Below, piece by piece: positions 6,086 through 8,986 of a DNA stretch of 8,986 nucleotides (position 1 is its first letter; the number at the start of each line of letters is the position of its first letter). Below the pieces are notes generated by a model. The model was not told the DNA's origin, made no database searches, and worked only from the letters and a program-made list of their open reading frames with translations. Source of the stretch: Caryophanales bacterium UBA6879 (lineage in GTDB: Bacteria; Bacillota_I; Bacilli_A; RFN20; CAG-288). The stretch lies in NCBI GenBank assembly GCA_002449135.1, contig DKCH01000031.1, forward strand, positions 15,471-24,456. The letters run 5' to 3'. The translations under genes and the position numbers were made by a program.

Positions 6086-7465
6086 ATGAATAATAATTTA
6101 AAAGTTTATACCGAAGAAGAAAAAAATAAATATTTAGCTAAACTTTCTAAGAATGCTGATAAACGTAGAAAAATAAGAATCTTTTTTGATATTGTTAAAA
6201 ATTCTTTTACATATTTGTGTTCTATTTTCTCCATTGTTGTTTTAGTAGGTGTTATTATTTATTGTTTTTCAACAGGGAGTAAATCATTTAATTGGGATTT
6301 TATAACAGGTTCTAATTATAATACTCAGGAAAATTTAAATGCTAATCCTGAAAATAAGAATGGAATTGAAGTTAATCAAAATTCGAATTTTTCATATACA
6401 CCAAGTGAAGGAGAATATTTTTCATCTCGTTGGGGGATAGCTTTTACTGATAAAGAAACTAATGGTGTTGGGGAAGTTATTTTCACTCATATTGATAAAA
6501 ATTCTACAATTTTTCAATTAGGTATTCTTGATGATAATAATAATTTCACCGTTACTAAAGTTACTGAGGGAAGTTCTTTATTAAAAGCCATTGGATATAA
6601 TGATAATGGTGGAAGGGAAAGGTTAAATTATAACAAAAAAGCTAGCGAAATGGCTAAAGGTTTTGATAGATTAAAATCTTTAAGTTATATAACATTAATT
6701 TTTAGATCTAATGGTATTAAAGGTCCTTTAATTTCAACATTTTACTTTATTATAATTGCTTTATTGGTTTCTTTACCTTTAGGTGTTGGCGGGGCTATTT
6801 ATCTAGCTTATTATGCTAAAAACAATTTCTTAACCAGAAGTATTAGAACAATCATTGATATGATTGCCGGTATTCCTTCAATTATTTTCGGTTTAACTGG
6901 GGCTATTATTTTTATTCCGATTTTTGGTGGTGTTGGTAATATTTTATCTGGTGGTTTTACTTTAGCTTGTATGGTTTTACCAACTATTATTAAAAATACG
7001 GAAGAATCAATTAAAGTTATTCCGCGTTCTTTAAAGGATGCTTCTTTAGCTTTGGGAGCTAGTTCAACCCAAACGGTTTTTAAAATCATATTACCTAACT
7101 GTTTACCTGGTATTTTAACTGGTTCATTATTAGCTTTAGGAAGAATCATTGGAGAATCAGCCGCTTTAATTTTTGCTACTGGTTCTTTAATTACTGATAC
7201 TCCAAGTTTAGGACAACCTGCAGCAAGTTTAGCAGTTTATATTTGGTCAATTATGCAAGGAGAAAATCCTAATTACCAAGCGGCAGCAGCTACTGCTATC
7301 TTGATATTAATTGTAGTTTTAGTTTTAAATATTTTAGTAAAGATTGTTGCTTATAAGTTAGATAAATTTACACCTAAGAAACCATTTGAATTTATGACTT
7401 ATATAAATAAAATTAAAAGTTTCTTTGTAAAGAAGGAGAAAGTATGTCAAATAGAGAAGAAATAA
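6086..7465 (+). CDS. pstA: Phosphate ABC transporter permease PstA with large extracytoplasmic insert
   Basis: A 459-residue permease, second half of the phosphate channel, clearly longer than typical PstA (about 280-300). After a basic N-terminus (1-40, with DKRRKIR at 25-31) and first helix (about 41-61) comes a polar segment of about 150 residues (62-212) predicted outside the membrane, rich in Asn, Thr and Ser, with WGIAF (116-120), VIFTHIDKNSTIFQLGI (131-147) and VTKVTEGSSLLKAIG (156-170). The normal permease core follows: helices from about 213, DMIAGIPSIIFGLTG (258-272), the EAA loop DASLALGASSTQTVFKIILP (318-337) that docks on PstB, and LGRIIGESAAL (351-361). The tail (about 425-459) is basic and cytoplasmic. 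It starts 1 bp after pstC and overlaps pstB by 22 bp. The role of the insert is unknown. Confidence 0.93.
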   Translation: MNNNLKVYTEEEKNKYLAKLSKNADKRRKIRIFFDIVKNSFTYLCSIFSIVVLVGVIIYCFSTGSKSFNWDFITGSNYNTQENLNANPENKNGIEVNQNSNFSYTPSEGEYFSSRWGIAFTDKETNGVGEVIFTHIDKNSTIFQLGILDDNNNFTVTKVTEGSSLLKAIGYNDNGGRERLNYNKKASEMAKGFDRLKSLSYITLIFRSNGIKGPLISTFYFIIIALLVSLPLGVGGAIYLAYYAKNNFLTRSIRTIIDMIAGIPSIIFGLTGAIIFIPIFGGVGNILSGGFTLACMVLPTIIKNTEESIKVIPRSLKDASLALGASSTQTVFKIILPNCLPGILTGSLLALGRIIGESAALIFATGSLITDTPSLGQPAASLAVYIWSIMQGENPNYQAAAATAILILIVVLVLNILVKIVAYKLDKFTPKKPFEFMTYINKIKSFFVKKEKVCQIEKK

Positions 7466-8262
7466 TCAAAAAAGATTTAGAAAAAATAGAGAAAAGTGTT
7501 CCTGAAGAAAAAACAGAAGCTGTTTTTAGGGCTAAAGATTTAAATTTATATTATGGAGATGTTCATGCTTTAAAGGATATAAATATTGAAATCTATAAGA
7601 ATAAAGTCACTGCTTTTATTGGCCCTTCTGGTTGTGGTAAATCAACTTTTTTACGTTGTTTTAATAGAATGAATGATTTAATTGATAATTGTCATATTAC
7701 TGGTGAATTATCTTTTAGAGGAACTGATGTTAATAAAATAAATCCTATTTTACTTCGTAGCCAAGTTGGTATGGTTTTTCAACAACCTAATCCTTTCCCA
7801 ATGTCTATTAAAGACAATATTACTTATGGTCCTAAATGCCAAGGTATTAGAGATAAAAGATATCTTAATGATTTAGTTATTTCTTCTTTAAAAGAAGGGG
7901 CCCTTTATGATGAAGTTAAGGATCGTTTAAAAGATTCCGGTATGGCTTTATCTGGTGGTCAACAACAAAGATTATGTATTGCAAGATGCGTTGCTATGCG
8001 TCCAGATGTTATTTTGATGGATGAGCCTACTTCAGCTCTTGATCCTATTGCAACAAAGAAGATTGAAGACTTAGTAAAAATCTTAAAAGAAAAATATACT
8101 ATTATTATCGTTACTCATAATATGCAACAAGCTACTAGAGTTTCTGATTATACTGCTTTCTTCATGTTAGGGGAAATGGTAGAATATGGTAAGACTGAGC
8201 AAATCTTCTCTCATCCTAAGAATAAGAAAACAGAAGATTATATTACAGGGCGTTTTTCATAA
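7444..8262 (+). CDS. pstB: Phosphate ABC transporter ATPase PstB
   Basis: A 272-residue cytoplasmic ATPase powering PstCA. Motifs: Walker A GPSGCGKST (60-68), then LRCFNRMNDL (70-79), characteristic of PstB; the Q-loop in VFQQPNPFPMSI (111-122), also a PstB hallmark; signature LSGGQ (169-173); Walker B with D193-E194 in LMDEPTSALDP (191-201); switch H225 (THNM). The end YITGRFS (266-272) is the standard PstB C-terminus. An acidic/basic N-terminal extension of about 27 residues precedes the ATPase fold. The ATG at 7444 has AAGGAG at 7433-7438 and lies inside the pstA 3' end, implying translational coupling that keeps permease and ATPase in step. Very secure assignment. Confidence 0.98.
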   Translation: MSNREEIIKKDLEKIEKSVPEEKTEAVFRAKDLNLYYGDVHALKDINIEIYKNKVTAFIGPSGCGKSTFLRCFNRMNDLIDNCHITGELSFRGTDVNKINPILLRSQVGMVFQQPNPFPMSIKDNITYGPKCQGIRDKRYLNDLVISSLKEGALYDEVKDRLKDSGMALSGGQQQRLCIARCVAMRPDVILMDEPTSALDPIATKKIEDLVKILKEKYTIIIVTHNMQQATRVSDYTAFFMLGEMVEYGKTEQIFSHPKNKKTEDYITGRFS

Positions 8263-8280
8263 AGAATGGAGATGTAAACT

Positions 8281-8925
8281 ATGGAATTATCATTAGAAGT
8301 TAGTAAGTTAAAAAAATTAGTATTAGAAATGCAAGGTCAAGTTTTAGTTAATTTAGAGTACGCTTTAAAGACTTTAGTAAACTATGACCCAAATACAAAA
8401 TATGAACCTATTGATGATTTAAAAGTTGATGCTTATGAAAGAGCAATAGAAGAAAAATGTTTACATTTAATGTTAACTGAGAGACTATTCTCTACTGATA
8501 TGCGTTTAGTTTCCGGAGTTATGTGCATGGTTGAGGATTTAGAAAGATTAGGTGACCATGCTCAAGATATTATGGAGTTTGCTTTAAAGGTAAAAAATAC
8601 TAAAGTTTCAGAATTTCCAAAATTAAATGTTTTAGTAAATTTTGTTTATAAAATGGTTAAAGATGCGACTCTTGCCTTTAAAAATGAAGACGCTAAACTT
8701 GCAAGTGAAGTAATTTCATCTGATGATTATGTAGATAAAACTTATGTTGAAATATTAAATGACTTAATTAGACAAGATTCTAATAATCAAATTACTTCAA
8801 GTTATGCTTTATATTCAACATTAATTGATAAGTATTTGGAAAGATTAGCTGATCACGCTACTAATATAGCTGAATGGGTTATTTTTATTAATACAGGTTT
8901 CTACAAAGATACTCAAATCATTTAA
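8281..8925 (+). CDS. phoU: Phosphate signalling/transport regulator PhoU
   Basis: A 214-residue all-helical protein made of two PhoU repeats. Each repeat carries the metal-binding ExxxD motif: DLERLGDHAQDI (86-97; E88, D92) and YLERLADHATNI (185-196; E187, D191). The N-terminal LKKLVLEMQGQV (10-21) is the usual PhoU first helix. Known role: it acts at the cytoplasmic face with PstB and the phosphate sensor kinase to damp uptake and keep the pho regulon off when phosphate is plentiful. GGAG at 8268-8271 precedes the ATG by 9 bases, and the gene follows pstB after 18 bp. Immediately downstream, 2 bp after the stop, a response regulator begins, which supports a signalling rather than purely transport role. 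Confidence 0.97.
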   Translation: MELSLEVSKLKKLVLEMQGQVLVNLEYALKTLVNYDPNTKYEPIDDLKVDAYERAIEEKCLHLMLTERLFSTDMRLVSGVMCMVEDLERLGDHAQDIMEFALKVKNTKVSEFPKLNVLVNFVYKMVKDATLAFKNEDAKLASEVISSDDYVDKTYVEILNDLIRQDSNNQITSSYALYSTLIDKYLERLADHATNIAEWVIFINTGFYKDTQII

Positions 8926-8927
8926 AT

Positions 8928-8986
8928 ATGCCAAAATTAATATATTCTGTTGAAGATGATTTAGATATTTCTCATATTATCAATAC
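8928..8986 (+). CDS. Response regulator N-terminus, probably PhoP/PhoB-type (truncated by window end)
   Basis: Only 19 codons are visible: MPKLIYSVEDDLDISHIIN. The pattern of a hydrophobic strand followed by VEDD and a helix beginning DI matches the start of CheY-like receiver domains, where the acidic pair helps bind Mg2+; the phosphoacceptor Asp would lie beyond the window. It starts 2 bp after phoU and so belongs to the same operon. By position it is likely the regulator that binds the repeats upstream of pstS; the output domain and any sensor kinase cannot be seen. Confidence 0.75.
   Translation, partial: MPKLIYSVEDDLDISHIIN

Noticed and set aside
6811..7149. Minus-strand open frame of 112 residues inside pstA
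   Set aside because: It is fully antisense to the conserved PstA core; its openness follows from the codon composition of the real gene.
1..8986. tRNA genes, CRISPR arrays, insertion sequences or riboswitches
   Set aside because: Nearly all bases are in conserved coding regions; no clover-leaf, regularly spaced repeat array, transposase or known riboswitch core was recognised in the short gaps.

Overview
The window is a stretch of an AT-rich, low-GC Gram-positive type genome (Bacillota/Bacilli or a Mollicutes-like relative). The signs are strong A/T bias at third codon positions, AAGGAG-type ribosome binding sites, tightly packed and often overlapping same-strand genes, a lipoprotein-type PstS, and the ecfA1-ecfA2-ecfT-truA gene order typical of Firmicutes. 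All 13 tryptophan codons I could locate are TGG and one gene (the PHP phosphatase) ends in TGA, so the standard bacterial code fits and the Mycoplasma code (TGA = Trp) does not. I cannot name a species.

All genes are on the + strand, in two blocks. Block 1 (1-3716) is the end of an ECF vitamin/micronutrient transporter module: the 3' part of ecfA1, then ecfA2, ecfT, a divergent truA, and a HisJ-type PHP phosphatase. Successive genes overlap by 16, 8 and 8 bp or are 1 bp apart, so this is one translationally coupled operon whose promoter lies upstream of the window. No substrate-binding S component is present, which is normal for a shared (group II) ECF energizing module.

Block 2 (3717-8986) is a complete high-affinity phosphate uptake and signalling operon: pstS, pstC, pstA, pstB, phoU and the first codons of a response regulator. 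In front of pstS is a 101-bp intergenic region with three direct copies of TTTACAATT, 11 and 10 bp apart. They resemble the PhoP/PhoB boxes of Gram-positive pho promoters. A strong 12-bp hairpin terminator lies between pstS and pstC, which fits making more binding protein than membrane channel. PstS captures phosphate outside the membrane, PstC and PstA form the channel, PstB hydrolyses ATP, and PhoU with the downstream regulator links transport to phosphate sensing.

The most notable points are: (1) the two halves of PstS appear in reversed order compared with ordinary PstS (a circular permutation at the inter-lobe hinge); (2) PstA carries an extra extracytoplasmic segment of about 150 residues after its first membrane helix, with a weak PDZ-like pattern; (3) the triple direct repeat upstream of pstS; (4) the degenerate TruA catalytic motif. 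No RNA gene, mobile element or CRISPR array was seen. No gap between genes exceeds about 100 bp.
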